A stretch of 64,000 bases of DNA from Clostridium thermobutyricum (GCA_016842005.1 JAENYD010000003.1:62001-126000), one strand, 5' to 3'. Shown: positions 30,000-39,276, counted from the stretch's first letter. Notes: generated from the sequence alone by a model not told the origin. A program made the numbers and translations.

Positions 30000-31049
30000 A
30001 TGATTGAAAAGTTCAGAAACATAACAAACAGGATCGGGCTTCCAAGGCTGATAATCACGTCCCTTTTCATAGGGGTCTGTATTATGGCGGCGCTGATGAA
30101 GCAGGACTTTGGCCTTCTTGTTTCCGACGTTCTCAGAAGGTTTGGTATGTTTGGGGTCCTGGCGCTGGCAATGATTCCGGCCATACAGTGCGGCACAGGT
30201 CCCAACTTCGCACTGCCTATAGGGATTATCTGCGGTCTGCTGGGAGCCCTTATAGCCATTGAACTGGGACTGACCTCCCCGGCAATGGGTTACGGTTTGG
30301 TATCTGCCGTACTTATTTCCCTGCCCTTTGCGGTGGCAACAGGACTGGTATACGGGATGCTTCTCAACAGAATCAAGGGGTCCGAAATGCTGGTGGCCAC
30401 CTATACAGGTTTTTCGATAGTGTCGTTCATGCAAATAGGCTGGGTAACGCTGCCCTTCAGGCATCCCGAGATGGTCTGGCCTATAGGCCGGGGGTTAAGG
30501 GTAACAATTAATCTGGATACGTCTTATGGTCAGGTGCTCAACGACTTTATGGCCTTTCATGTTGGCGGTGCAAAGGTGCCTACCGGATTACTGCTCTTCT
30601 TCTTCGGATCCTGCTTTATAATATGGCTCTTTTCAAGGAGTAAAGCCGGAACTGCATTAAGGGCAACGGGAGATAATCCCCGGTTTGCCGCTGCATCCGG
30701 CATAAATGTGGACAGGAACAGGATTATAGGGACCATTTTATCAACGGTTATCGGGGCCGTGGGTATTATCATATATTCACAGAGCTATGGTTATCTTCAA
30801 CTATATCTGGACCCCCTTTATATGGCCTTCCCAGCTGTGGCTGCGGTTCTGATAGGCGGGGCTTCCACCAGAAAGGCAAAGATATCCCATGCGATTATCG
30901 GTGTTTTCCTGTTTCAGGGAATACTGGTGGTGGCTCTGCCCGTAGCCAATCAGATGTTTCCCGAGGGGAATCTGTCAGAGGTACTGAGAATGATAGTACA
31001 GAACGGTATAATACTCTATGCATTGACTAAAGTTGGGGGGGAAATATAA
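30000..31049 (+). CDS. ABC transporter permease (BPD_transp_2 type)
   Basis: Multi-TM; ALRATGDNPRFAAASGINVDRNRIIGTILSTVIGAVG, overlapping operon. Confidence 0.88.
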   Translation: MIEKFRNITNRIGLPRLIITSLFIGVCIMAALMKQDFGLLVSDVLRRFGMFGVLALAMIPAIQCGTGPNFALPIGIICGLLGALIAIELGLTSPAMGYGLVSAVLISLPFAVATGLVYGMLLNRIKGSEMLVATYTGFSIVSFMQIGWVTLPFRHPEMVWPIGRGLRVTINLDTSYGQVLNDFMAFHVGGAKVPTGLLLFFFGSCFIIWLFSRSKAGTALRATGDNPRFAAASGINVDRNRIIGTILSTVIGAVGIIIYSQSYGYLQLYLDPLYMAFPAVAAVLIGGASTRKAKISHAIIGVFLFQGILVVALPVANQMFPEGNLSEVLRMIVQNGIILYALTKVGGEI

Positions 31050-32341
31050 TGACTGCTGATAACAAGGTCGTTGCCGGTAAGACAAACAGGTCCGAAGCTG
31101 CGGACAGTATTAAAAGATTTCTGATAGACAGCAGTGTACCGCTTTTGTTTGTCGTCATATGCCTGGCAGGTATATACTTTTCAAAATTGCCTATGCTGTT
31201 CATAGTCGATACGCTGCTGTCGAGAATTACCAGAAACTCCTTCCTGGTGCTTGCCCTCATAATACCGGTAATCGCAGGACTGGGCCTCAACTTCGGTCTG
31301 GTCATAGGAGCCATGGCCGGTCAGTTTGCGATTATTGCCGTAAAACACTGGGGCGGGGACGGATTTGCCGGTTTTATGCTGTGCATTGCCCTGTCAACAC
31401 CGCTGGCAATACTCTTTGGCATCCTGACGGCCAAGCTTCTTAACAGGACCAAGGGGCAGGAAATGATATCCAGCATGATTGCCGGTTTTTTTGCAAACGG
31501 GGTATATCAGTTTGTCCTGCTGTTTCTGGTAGGCACCCTTATCCCGATGAAAAACCCGATACTTGTTTTAAGCAGGGGTATCGGCATCAGGAATACCATA
31601 GACCTGTCGGTAAACGGCAATCTCAAGTATTCCATCGACAATCTGCTGAAACTTCCCCTGTTCAATGTTCTGGCGGTTGCTTCCGTTGCAGCCATGATTA
31701 TCATCGCGGTAAATTATTTTATAAAAAGAAGGAAGGGCGGAGGGAGGAACAGTTTCTTCATCCTTGCCTGGCGCATGATGTTATGTTTAACTATTTTTGC
31801 AGTGAGTATGTATGTGATTGTAACCGGTTCGCCTTTAAAGGTTGTTAAACTGCCCATAGCCACAACTCTGGCGATAGCTGCATTATGCCTGTTCAATTGG
31901 TTGATTGTCAGGACAAAACTGGGACAAGACTTCAGGACAGTGGGGCAGGACATGCATATTGCAAAGGTTTCGGGTATAAATGTTGACAGGGTAAGGGAAA
32001 TAGCCGTGGTTATCTCGACGCTGCTGGCGGCATGGGGGCAGATCATATTCCTGCAGAACATAGGCACCCTGGCCACATATGGTAGCCATGTCCAGATAGC
32101 GACCTTTTCGATTGCCGCCATACTTCTGGGAGGGGCGTCGGTTACAAAGGCCACCAACGGGCAAGCAATCCTGGGAGTTATACTTTTCCATACTCTGTTT
32201 ATAGTGTCACCAAAAGCCGGGAACAACCTGTTCGGGGAGGCGCAAATCGGTGAGTTCTTCAGGGCTTTTGTGGCTTATGGTGTCATAGGGGTGTCACTGG
32301 GTCTTCATGCATGGAAGAAGAGACTCGGACATATAAAATAA
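31049..32341 (+). CDS. ABC transporter permease (BPD_transp_2 type)
   Basis: Multi-TM; DFRTVGQDMHIAKVSGINVDRVREIAVVISTLLAAWG. Confidence 0.88.
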   Translation: MTADNKVVAGKTNRSEAADSIKRFLIDSSVPLLFVVICLAGIYFSKLPMLFIVDTLLSRITRNSFLVLALIIPVIAGLGLNFGLVIGAMAGQFAIIAVKHWGGDGFAGFMLCIALSTPLAILFGILTAKLLNRTKGQEMISSMIAGFFANGVYQFVLLFLVGTLIPMKNPILVLSRGIGIRNTIDLSVNGNLKYSIDNLLKLPLFNVLAVASVAAMIIIAVNYFIKRRKGGGRNSFFILAWRMMLCLTIFAVSMYVIVTGSPLKVVKLPIATTLAIAALCLFNWLIVRTKLGQDFRTVGQDMHIAKVSGINVDRVREIAVVISTLLAAWGQIIFLQNIGTLATYGSHVQIATFSIAAILLGGASVTKATNGQAILGVILFHTLFIVSPKAGNNLFGEAQIGEFFRAFVAYGVIGVSLGLHAWKKRLGHIK

Positions 32342-32555
32342 TGGGCTGATGAACAGCTCATAAAAAGAGGAATAATAATAACAATCAATTTCCGGTGAGC
32401 AGGTATTCCATGCAGATACCTTTCGGGAATGCTATTCTTTTCACAGGGTAATGCCGCCTTTCGCTGGGTCTTTGCAGTGAACTGACAGAAAGGCCGGGGT
32501 ATTACCCTTTGAGTATTTAATGGATTCCGTATAAAATTATTATGGAGGGATTAGA

Positions 32556-32660
32556 ATGGAATATGCTATGAAGATGGAGAAAGAAGAAAAGGGGATACTA
32601 CTCAAATCCTTTGGTGTGTCAGCCCACGGGAGCACTCTTTCAAAGGGAAAAACGCCATAA
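32556..32660 (+). CDS. short ORF (34 aa) with strong SD, function unknown
   Basis: TATGGAGGGATTAGAATGG start context; MEYAMKMEKEEKGILLKSFGVSAHGSTLSKGKTP*. Confidence 0.35.
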   Translation: MEYAMKMEKEEKGILLKSFGVSAHGSTLSKGKTP

Positions 32661-32785
32661 CCCAGCTGATTTTGTTTTTAAACAGGCGTGACATTGGAGG
32701 GGGTGAAACTGGCCGGATAGGATATAATGTTAATATGGAATTTTTGTCCTCTGCATAAAATATTTCAACGGGCAGGTGAAAAAAG

Positions 32786-32938
32786 TTGGAAGTATTGTAT
32801 TCGCTTTTAACGGGGTTTGCGGCAGGGGGGATATTCGCCCTGTTGAAGCTCCCGGTACCCGCACCGCCCACTCTTTCGGGACTGGCGGGGATAATCGGAA
32901 TTTTTATTGGGTTTTCTCTGGTCACCTATATGAGATAA
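32786..32938 (+). CDS. XapX-domain (DUF1427) small membrane protein
   Basis: TTG start, 50 aa MEVLYSLLTGFAAGGIFALLKLPVPAPPTLSGLAGIIGIFIGFSLVTYMR*; classic XapX pattern; absent from the ORF track. Confidence 0.85.
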   Translation: MEVLYSLLTGFAAGGIFALLKLPVPAPPTLSGLAGIIGIFIGFSLVTYMR

Positions 32939-33039
32939 CCGAGCAGAGAGATGTTGATGTGCTGCTGTGATGTATTATATAATAGAAGACACATTGAAAA
33001 CTGGTAATTTTAATCTGCAACCGGGGAGAGTGACCTGAA

Positions 33040-33735
33040 ATGGATGTTCCATCAATTATTGACCATACACTTCTAAAGGCCGATGCAACTCCTGCAGATA
33101 TCCAGAAGCTCTGCCAGGAGGCTGCTGAATACGGGTTCTGTTCAGTATGCGTGAATCCGGTCAATGTTAAAGATGCAGTGAAATTTCTTAAAGGTACTGA
33201 TGTAAAGGTATGCACTGTGCTGGGGTTTCCCCTGGGGGCGGATCTCCCGGAGACCAAGGTGTTCCAGGCTGTTAAGGCCTTCGAACAGGGATGCCAGGAA
33301 GTGGATATGGTTATCAATATCGGGGCAGTAAAAAGCGGGAATTTTGATATTGTTGAAAAAGAGATTAAAGAACTGAAATCAGTTGCGGCAGACAGGATTA
33401 TAAAGGTGATCCTGGAAACCTGCTATCTGTCAGATGTGGAAAAGATAAGGGTAGCCTGGCTGGCTGCCCAGTGCGGAGCCGATTTTGTCAAAACCTCCAC
33501 CGGGTTCGGCCCTGAGGGCGCTTCGGCAGTAGATGTGAAACTGCTCAGGCAGACAGTGGGACCGGATATGGGGGTTAAGGCCTCGGGAGGTATAAGGGAT
33601 CTGAGAAAGTTTATCCTAATGGTTAATGCAGGAGCAAACCGTATAGGTGCCAGCAGCAGCGTAAAGATAATGAAGGAATGGGAAGCATATAAAAATAAAA
33701 TGATACCGGGAGGGGTTACTGATGAAAGGCTTTGA
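33040..33735 (+). CDS. deoC: deoxyribose-phosphate aldolase
   Basis: IDHTLLKADATPADIQKLCQEA, VKTSTGFGPEGASAVDVKLLR, VKASGGIRDL. Confidence 0.93.
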   Translation: MDVPSIIDHTLLKADATPADIQKLCQEAAEYGFCSVCVNPVNVKDAVKFLKGTDVKVCTVLGFPLGADLPETKVFQAVKAFEQGCQEVDMVINIGAVKSGNFDIVEKEIKELKSVAADRIIKVILETCYLSDVEKIRVAWLAAQCGADFVKTSTGFGPEGASAVDVKLLRQTVGPDMGVKASGGIRDLRKFILMVNAGANRIGASSSVKIMKEWEAYKNKMIPGGVTDERL

Positions 33736-34159
33736 ATATTTGCAGAAAAACATATACATGGGACGGCTCCCTTGCGGCGGAGACCTGTTGAACTCTCTTA
33801 CCGATTTTGCACGGGAGAAGAATATCAGAACAGGCCAGGTTCAGGTCATCGGAGCCCTGCAACGGGCAGTCATCGGCTTTTATCACCAGGACCAGAGGAA
33901 ATATCAGTCGATAAGTTTTGATAAACACCTGGAAATTTTAAGCCTTGAGGGCAACATATCCCTTAAGGACGGGAAGCCTTTTGTTCATGCCCATATAACC
34001 CTGGGGGATGAAAAAGGCAACAGTTTTGGAGGCCACCTGATGGAGGGGACTGTTGTATTTGCAGGCGAGTTTATCATCCGGGAATTTGAAGGCAGGGACC
34101 TGTCAAGAGTGTATGATGAAGAAACGGGTCTGGCCCTGTGGAATATGGACCGTGGGTAA
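33722..34159 (+). CDS. PPC (DUF296) domain protein
   Basis: GGDLLNSLTDFAREKNIRTGQVQVIGALQRAVIGFY...HAHITLGDEKGNSFGGHLMEGTVV. Confidence 0.85.
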   Translation: MKGFEYLQKNIYMGRLPCGGDLLNSLTDFAREKNIRTGQVQVIGALQRAVIGFYHQDQRKYQSISFDKHLEILSLEGNISLKDGKPFVHAHITLGDEKGNSFGGHLMEGTVVFAGEFIIREFEGRDLSRVYDEETGLALWNMDRG

Positions 34160-34186
34160 ATCGTTAAGATTTTCCCACGGTTTTTT
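34150..34186 (+). terminator. intrinsic terminator
   Basis: CCGTGGG...CCCACGGTTTTTT. Confidence 0.8.
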
Positions 34187-34346
34187 ATTGTTGCTGTCCG
34201 GCAGAATACGGGAATAACCCTTGTATTTTGCCAGGGACTCCCTGGAATTATTACAAATATATTAAATTTTCGTCAAAATAAATGACAAAATCATATTTTT
34301 TTTGTAAAATATATACTAGATATTTTTATCCAGGGGGGCCTTACCG

Positions 34347-35471
34347 GTGAGATCTAATAAGACAGTATGCATAATCCTTTTGAGTATTTTGTTACTACAT
34401 AGCTCTACAGCCTTTGCGGGGTTGGCTGAAGAACAGCAGAAGCTGGAAAAAATTAAGGAGGAGCAGAAAAGGGTGGAAAGCAGGCTCAAGTCGGTTGAGC
34501 AGCAGAAAACCAGTCTGCTGAAAGAACTTCAGCATCTCAACAACCAGCTTAACAACACCCAGAACAGCCTTCGGGAAGTAGAAGGAGAAATAGAAAGTAC
34601 CAGGCAGCAACTGGAGAAGCTCACTAAAGAACTGGAAGAAGCCCAGGAACAGCTGGACAACCGGAAGGACCTTTTCAACCAGCGGCTGAGAAGTATGTAC
34701 AAAAACAGCAGTTACGGATACCTGGATGTATTGTTTGATGCGGAAAGTTTTTCGGATCTGGTATCCCGTTTTTTCGTGGTCAGCAAGGTAACCTCTTACG
34801 ATATGTCTGTACTCCAGGAAATGAAAACCTACAGGGACAAGATTGAGGAGACCAGGAACAGTGTGCAGGAAAAGGAGACAAGGATGTTGTCCCTGAAAAA
34901 CGACCTCCTCCAGAAGAAAAAAGAAGTTCAAAGCCTCACCGTTTCAAGGAACAAGACCCTCAGCAGCGTGAAAAGCCAGGAACAGGAATACGAAAGAATG
35001 CTTGATGAACTGGAACAGACATCCAAAGAGATAGAGCTTACCATTATCAAACTCCAGAGCAACGGTTCCTTTATAGGCGGGAAATTCGTATGGCCTGCTC
35101 CGGGATATAAAAGAATAACGTCAGATTATGGCTGGAGAATTCATCCTATTACCAGGACCAAGAAATTTCATACAGGTCTGGATATAGGAGTACCATGGGG
35201 GCAGAAAATAGTTGCCGTCGGCAACGGCAAGGTTTTGTACGCAGACTGGTACGGCGGGTACGGCAAGACGGTTATGATAGACCATGGGGGCGGTATAGTA
35301 ACCCTGTATGCCCATAATTCTTCATTGAAGGTCAAGGCCGGAGATATTGTAAGGGCGGGAGATACAATAGCCCTATCCGGTACTACGGGACTTTCCACCG
35401 GACCACACCTTCACTTTGAGGTAAGGAAAAACGGCGGGCACATTAATCCGAGACCATGGCTGGGTATATAG
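34347..35471 (+). CDS. M23 peptidase with N-terminal coiled coil (EnvC-like murein hydrolase activator)
   Basis: Signal peptide, long coiled coil, HTGLDIGVPWGQKIVAVGNGKVLYADWYGGYGKTVMIDHGGGIVTLYAH...GPHLHFEVR. Confidence 0.92.
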   Translation: MRSNKTVCIILLSILLLHSSTAFAGLAEEQQKLEKIKEEQKRVESRLKSVEQQKTSLLKELQHLNNQLNNTQNSLREVEGEIESTRQQLEKLTKELEEAQEQLDNRKDLFNQRLRSMYKNSSYGYLDVLFDAESFSDLVSRFFVVSKVTSYDMSVLQEMKTYRDKIEETRNSVQEKETRMLSLKNDLLQKKKEVQSLTVSRNKTLSSVKSQEQEYERMLDELEQTSKEIELTIIKLQSNGSFIGGKFVWPAPGYKRITSDYGWRIHPITRTKKFHTGLDIGVPWGQKIVAVGNGKVLYADWYGGYGKTVMIDHGGGIVTLYAHNSSLKVKAGDIVRAGDTIALSGTTGLSTGPHLHFEVRKNGGHINPRPWLGI

Positions 35472-35526
35472 TCAAGGAAGCCTTTGAGACTTTGCTCAGC
35501 ATAATGGATAAATAATTCTCCAGATA

Positions 35527-35553
35527 CAGGCCGGGATTTCTCCCGGCTTTTGA
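35527..35553 (+). terminator. intrinsic terminator
   Basis: GCCGGGATTTCTCCCGGCTTTT. Confidence 0.75.
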
Positions 35554-35559
35554 TGTGTA

Positions 35560-35643
35560 ATAAACAGGCTTCTAAGCTTGGGCAGGCGTGTTCCCTGACC
35601 TCTGACAGGACGGGAGCATTAGCGGCGGCAGCCACCGGATAAA
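35560..35643 (+). repeat. structured dispersed repeat, copy 4 (84 nt, internal deletion)
   Basis: Left end ATAAACAGGCTTCTAAGCTT joined to right part GCAGGCGTGTTCCCTGACCTCTGACAGGACGGGAGCATTAGCGGCGGCAGCCACCGGATAAA. Confidence 0.88.
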
Positions 35644-35733
35644 TATAGAAGGTAATATTATGGCTTTGAAGGTATTCAGCCTTGCAAAGAGAACATATAT
35701 AAATATGGATATTATCAGAATGGAGGTATACCT

Positions 35734-36639
35734 GTGATGAAAAGGTACTGCATAAAACCCGTTATTATTCTTCTCATGCTAATCCTGGGGCTGGCAGGAT
35801 GCTCGCAGAAGGCAGAAACTTACCAGCTGTCATATAATTATGAAAAAGGAGATAAATTTGTATACCAGGTCGATATGTCGGGAGATATGACGGTAGGTAC
35901 GGGTGAAAACAAACACGGAGGGAATTTCGGTTTTGGTCTTGTTATGTCCCAGGAAGTGGTGGATATTGACGATAAAGGGATATATACAGTGAATGCTACT
36001 CTGGAACAGTTTAAAATGAGCATGGATGTGGATGGGCAGAAGATAGAAATGCCCACTATGTTTGACCAGCTGAGTTTTAAAATGAAAATGGACAAATATG
36101 GGAAAACCTATTCTGTGGAAGGGTTTGATGACCTGTTGACCATGGGAATGGAAGCGCCCATTGATATGAATCAGATACTTGACAATTCCAAGCCATCTCT
36201 GCCCGATCACCCTGTAAAGGTTGGAGATAGCTGGGAAAACACTGTTGAAATACCTTTCCCCGGGGTCCAGGAACCCATTAAGGCGAATATTGTCATGAAA
36301 CTGGAAGGTATTGAGGAGGTCAATGGGCAGGATGCGGCAAAAGTATCCTCCAAGGTGAGTTTACCCCTTGATATGAAATATAACCTGAAGGACACCATGC
36401 AGGGGATGGAACAGCCCGTGCCCGCGCCTCAGGGGCAGGAAATGCCGGATATGATCGTAGAGATGTCCGGTTATGAAAATGTGGATATGGTTTCCTATAT
36501 AACCCTTGACAAAGGGATAACACTGTCCTCCCGGGGCACCTTTGAGATGGAAATGACTGTAAAAACCGGTACCCCCGGAGAAAACACGGAAGAGACAGTC
36601 AATATGAATGCAACAATAAACATGGAATTGAAAGAATAG
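35734..36639 (+). CDS. DUF6263-like lipoprotein
   Basis: Lipobox LGLAGCS; YNYEKGDKFVYQVDMSGDMTV..., HPVKVGDSWENTVEIPFPG. Confidence 0.7.
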   Translation: MMKRYCIKPVIILLMLILGLAGCSQKAETYQLSYNYEKGDKFVYQVDMSGDMTVGTGENKHGGNFGFGLVMSQEVVDIDDKGIYTVNATLEQFKMSMDVDGQKIEMPTMFDQLSFKMKMDKYGKTYSVEGFDDLLTMGMEAPIDMNQILDNSKPSLPDHPVKVGDSWENTVEIPFPGVQEPIKANIVMKLEGIEEVNGQDAAKVSSKVSLPLDMKYNLKDTMQGMEQPVPAPQGQEMPDMIVEMSGYENVDMVSYITLDKGITLSSRGTFEMEMTVKTGTPGENTEETVNMNATINMELKE

Positions 36640-36677
36640 CGAGGTACTATGAAAATAGTCTTAACGGTTATCCCATT

Positions 36678-36871
36678 ATAAACAGGCTTCTAAGCTTCAG
36701 GCGGGGTTTTAACCCTATCTGAAGCTTAGAAACCGTTATCCAGGGGCGTAGCGCCGCTTATCTTTAGTTGGGGACATTCCTGTCCACAGAGGAATACCGA
36801 GACTTCAGCAGGTGTGTCCCCTGACCTCTCTGCCAGGACGGGGGTATTGGCGGCGGCAGCCGTCGGATAAA
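36678..36871 (+). repeat. structured dispersed repeat, copy 5 (194 nt, full length)
   Basis: ATAAACAGGCTTCTAAGCTTCAGGCGGGGTTTTAACCCTATCTGAAGCTTAG...GTCGGATAAA. Confidence 0.93.
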
Positions 36872-36972
36872 AGTTCCATATCATCATTGTATATCCGATA
36901 ATAGAATACTATATATCAGTTCATTACAAAAAAAGAAGGATTTTTATAATGTTTGTTGAATATATATAAGAT

Positions 36973-37008
36973 ATAAATATTGCCTGATGAGAATCAGGCA
37001 ATATTTAT
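36973..37008 (+). promoter_or_regulatory. perfect 16-bp hairpin in the livJ-like gene leader
   Basis: ATAAATATTGCCTGAT-GAGA-ATCAGGCAATATTTAT, 28 nt before the start codon, no T-run. Confidence 0.6.
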
Positions 37009-37035
37009 GATAATAATATTCAAGGGGGTTAAAAA

Positions 37036-38331
37036 ATGAAAAAAAGGGTATTGGCATCCATTCTTGTAGTACTTCTGGCAGTTTCGTTGATTGCTGTTGG
37101 GTGTACTCCCAAGGAGCAGACGCCTGCAGACGAAGGAACTGAAACCGTGAAAGTTGGTGCTATATTCCCGCTTACCGGCAGCGCTGCTTCAACCGGTGTA
37201 AAGCTTAAGTATGCCGTAGAGACAGCTCAGGAAATAATCAACGGAGAGCATCCGGAGATTGATCTTCCTCTGGCAAAAGATGCCGGCCTGCCAGGTCTTG
37301 GTGGCGCAAAAATAGAGTTTGTCTTTGGTGACCACCAGGCTAATCCTGAAATTGCAAAATCAGAAGCTGAAAGGCTTATTCAGAACGAAGGGGTTGTGGG
37401 ATTAATCGGCTGTTATCACAGTTCTTCCACAAAGCCCGCCAGCGCAACGGCTGAAACATACCAGATACCCTTTGTGGCAGGGTCCTCCAGTTCTGCCGCT
37501 TTAACCGAGAGGGGACTGAAATATTTTGTAAGGGTTGCACCCCATGACGGTATGGAAACCGAATTCTTCTTCGAATACCTGAATTTCCTTAATGACAAGT
37601 ATGATGCAGGCATCAAGAAGGTGGCAGTGGTATATGTGGATAACGAATACGGTGTTCATGCTGCCCAGATGGTAGACAAATGGATGGAAGAGAAGTATGC
37701 AGCCCAGGGATACGAAAAGGTAGCGGATGTCAAATATCCTGCAGGGGCATCCAATGTTGACACCGAGGTTCAGAAGGTAAAAGGGGCTGACCCGGATATA
37801 ATATTCCACGCTTCCTATATCAACGACATGACCATGTTTGTTAATGCCTACAAGCAGTTCAATGTGGCACCCAAAGCCGTTATAAGTTATTGTGGCGGAT
37901 TCCAGGATCCCCAGTTCATAGTCAACCTCGGCGACGATGCGAATTATTTCTCGGGCTCCAATGCAACCATACCTGCAATAATCGAGAATGTGGAAGTTCT
38001 CAAGAAGATTAACGAAATTTATAAATCCAAGTCGGGTGTAGATTTTGACGGTCCTTCCCTGGAGGATTTCGCTTCCGCAATGGTGATAGCAGACGCTATA
38101 AACCAGGCAGGCAGCACGGATGCTGATGCCATAATGAAGGTGCTTAAAGAAGCTACTTTTGAAGCGCCATATTTCATGACAGGGAAAATCAAATTCGGCG
38201 AAGACGGTCAGAACCAGTTCTCGGCTTCTGCCATGACCCAGGTAATTGACGGCGAATACCAGGCAGTATGGCCGGAAGGCAATCAGACTGCGGAACCCGT
38301 ACCGGATATTCCTGAGTGGAGTAACAGGTAA
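37036..38331 (+). CDS. livJ: branched-chain amino acid-type ABC transporter substrate-binding protein
   Basis: Lipobox LIAVGC; VGAIFPLTGSAASTGVKLKYAVETA; followed by livHMGF-like genes. Confidence 0.9.
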   Translation: MKKRVLASILVVLLAVSLIAVGCTPKEQTPADEGTETVKVGAIFPLTGSAASTGVKLKYAVETAQEIINGEHPEIDLPLAKDAGLPGLGGAKIEFVFGDHQANPEIAKSEAERLIQNEGVVGLIGCYHSSSTKPASATAETYQIPFVAGSSSSAALTERGLKYFVRVAPHDGMETEFFFEYLNFLNDKYDAGIKKVAVVYVDNEYGVHAAQMVDKWMEEKYAAQGYEKVADVKYPAGASNVDTEVQKVKGADPDIIFHASYINDMTMFVNAYKQFNVAPKAVISYCGGFQDPQFIVNLGDDANYFSGSNATIPAIIENVEVLKKINEIYKSKSGVDFDGPSLEDFASAMVIADAINQAGSTDADAIMKVLKEATFEAPYFMTGKIKFGEDGQNQFSASAMTQVIDGEYQAVWPEGNQTAEPVPDIPEWSNR

Positions 38332-38419
38332 TAGTTGTTTGCATATGTTTGGGGTTAAGGGGTGTTCCCTTTAACCCCATATGTGTATTTTGTTCACTGC
38401 ATCAGAAGGGAGGAATAAC

Positions 38420-39274
38420 ATGATAGCACAGATTGTAGCAAGCGGGCTGCTTATGGGACTGATATACGCTCTCGTTGCAGTTGGACTTACTCTCACATGG
38501 GGTGTGCTGGACATAATAAATTTTGCCCATGGCGAGTATTTGATGCTCAGCATGTACACTGCATTCTGGCTGTACAGCCTCTTCAATGTTGACCCGTATA
38601 TATCTCTGCCTTTAGCAGCATTCATCATTTTTGTAATAGGCTATCTCACTTACAAACTTGTAATAAAAAGAGTTATTGACGCACCGGGTTTGACGGCCCT
38701 CCTGGCCACCTTCGGTTTAAGTCTCTTTTTCAGGAATCTTGCACAGTTTATGTGGACACCAAATGCGAGGTTCATAAATGATTCACTGGTAGCCGGGAAG
38801 AAAATGGAATTGGGTTCTGTTATTCTGGGCATGCCGCAACTTGTGGCGGCAGCAGGAAGTATAATTATGGTGTTTGTGATTTATTACTTCATCAATAAGA
38901 CAAGGACGGGAAAAGCTATTCAGGCCACCGCCCTGGATAAGAATACCGCCCGTTTGATGGGGATAAATACAGAGAAGATTTTTGCTGTTACATTTGCCAT
39001 ATCAGGGGCAGCTGCAGGCATTGCAGGGTCTTTTATGTCCACTTTTTATCCCGTGTACCCGGAATCAGGGATAATGTACGGGCTGTTGGGATTTGTGATT
39101 GTGGCCCTGGGTGGTTTCGGAAATATAATGGGCGCATTATACGGGGGGATTATTATAGGTTTGGCGGAAGCTCTGGGAGGATATTTACTGGGGACCCAGT
39201 TCAAATACGCTGTGGTTTTCCTGATATATCTGATTGTAATTCAATTTAAGCCGAAAGGATTGTTCGGGTGGTAA
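38420..39274 (+). CDS. livH: branched-chain amino acid-type ABC transporter permease
   Basis: GLLMGLIYALVAVGLTLTWGVLDIINFAHGEYLML. Confidence 0.92.
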   Translation: MIAQIVASGLLMGLIYALVAVGLTLTWGVLDIINFAHGEYLMLSMYTAFWLYSLFNVDPYISLPLAAFIIFVIGYLTYKLVIKRVIDAPGLTALLATFGLSLFFRNLAQFMWTPNARFINDSLVAGKKMELGSVILGMPQLVAAAGSIIMVFVIYYFINKTRTGKAIQATALDKNTARLMGINTEKIFAVTFAISGAAAGIAGSFMSTFYPVYPESGIMYGLLGFVIVALGGFGNIMGALYGGIIIGLAEALGGYLLGTQFKYAVVFLIYLIVIQFKPKGLFGW

Positions 39275-39276
39275 TT

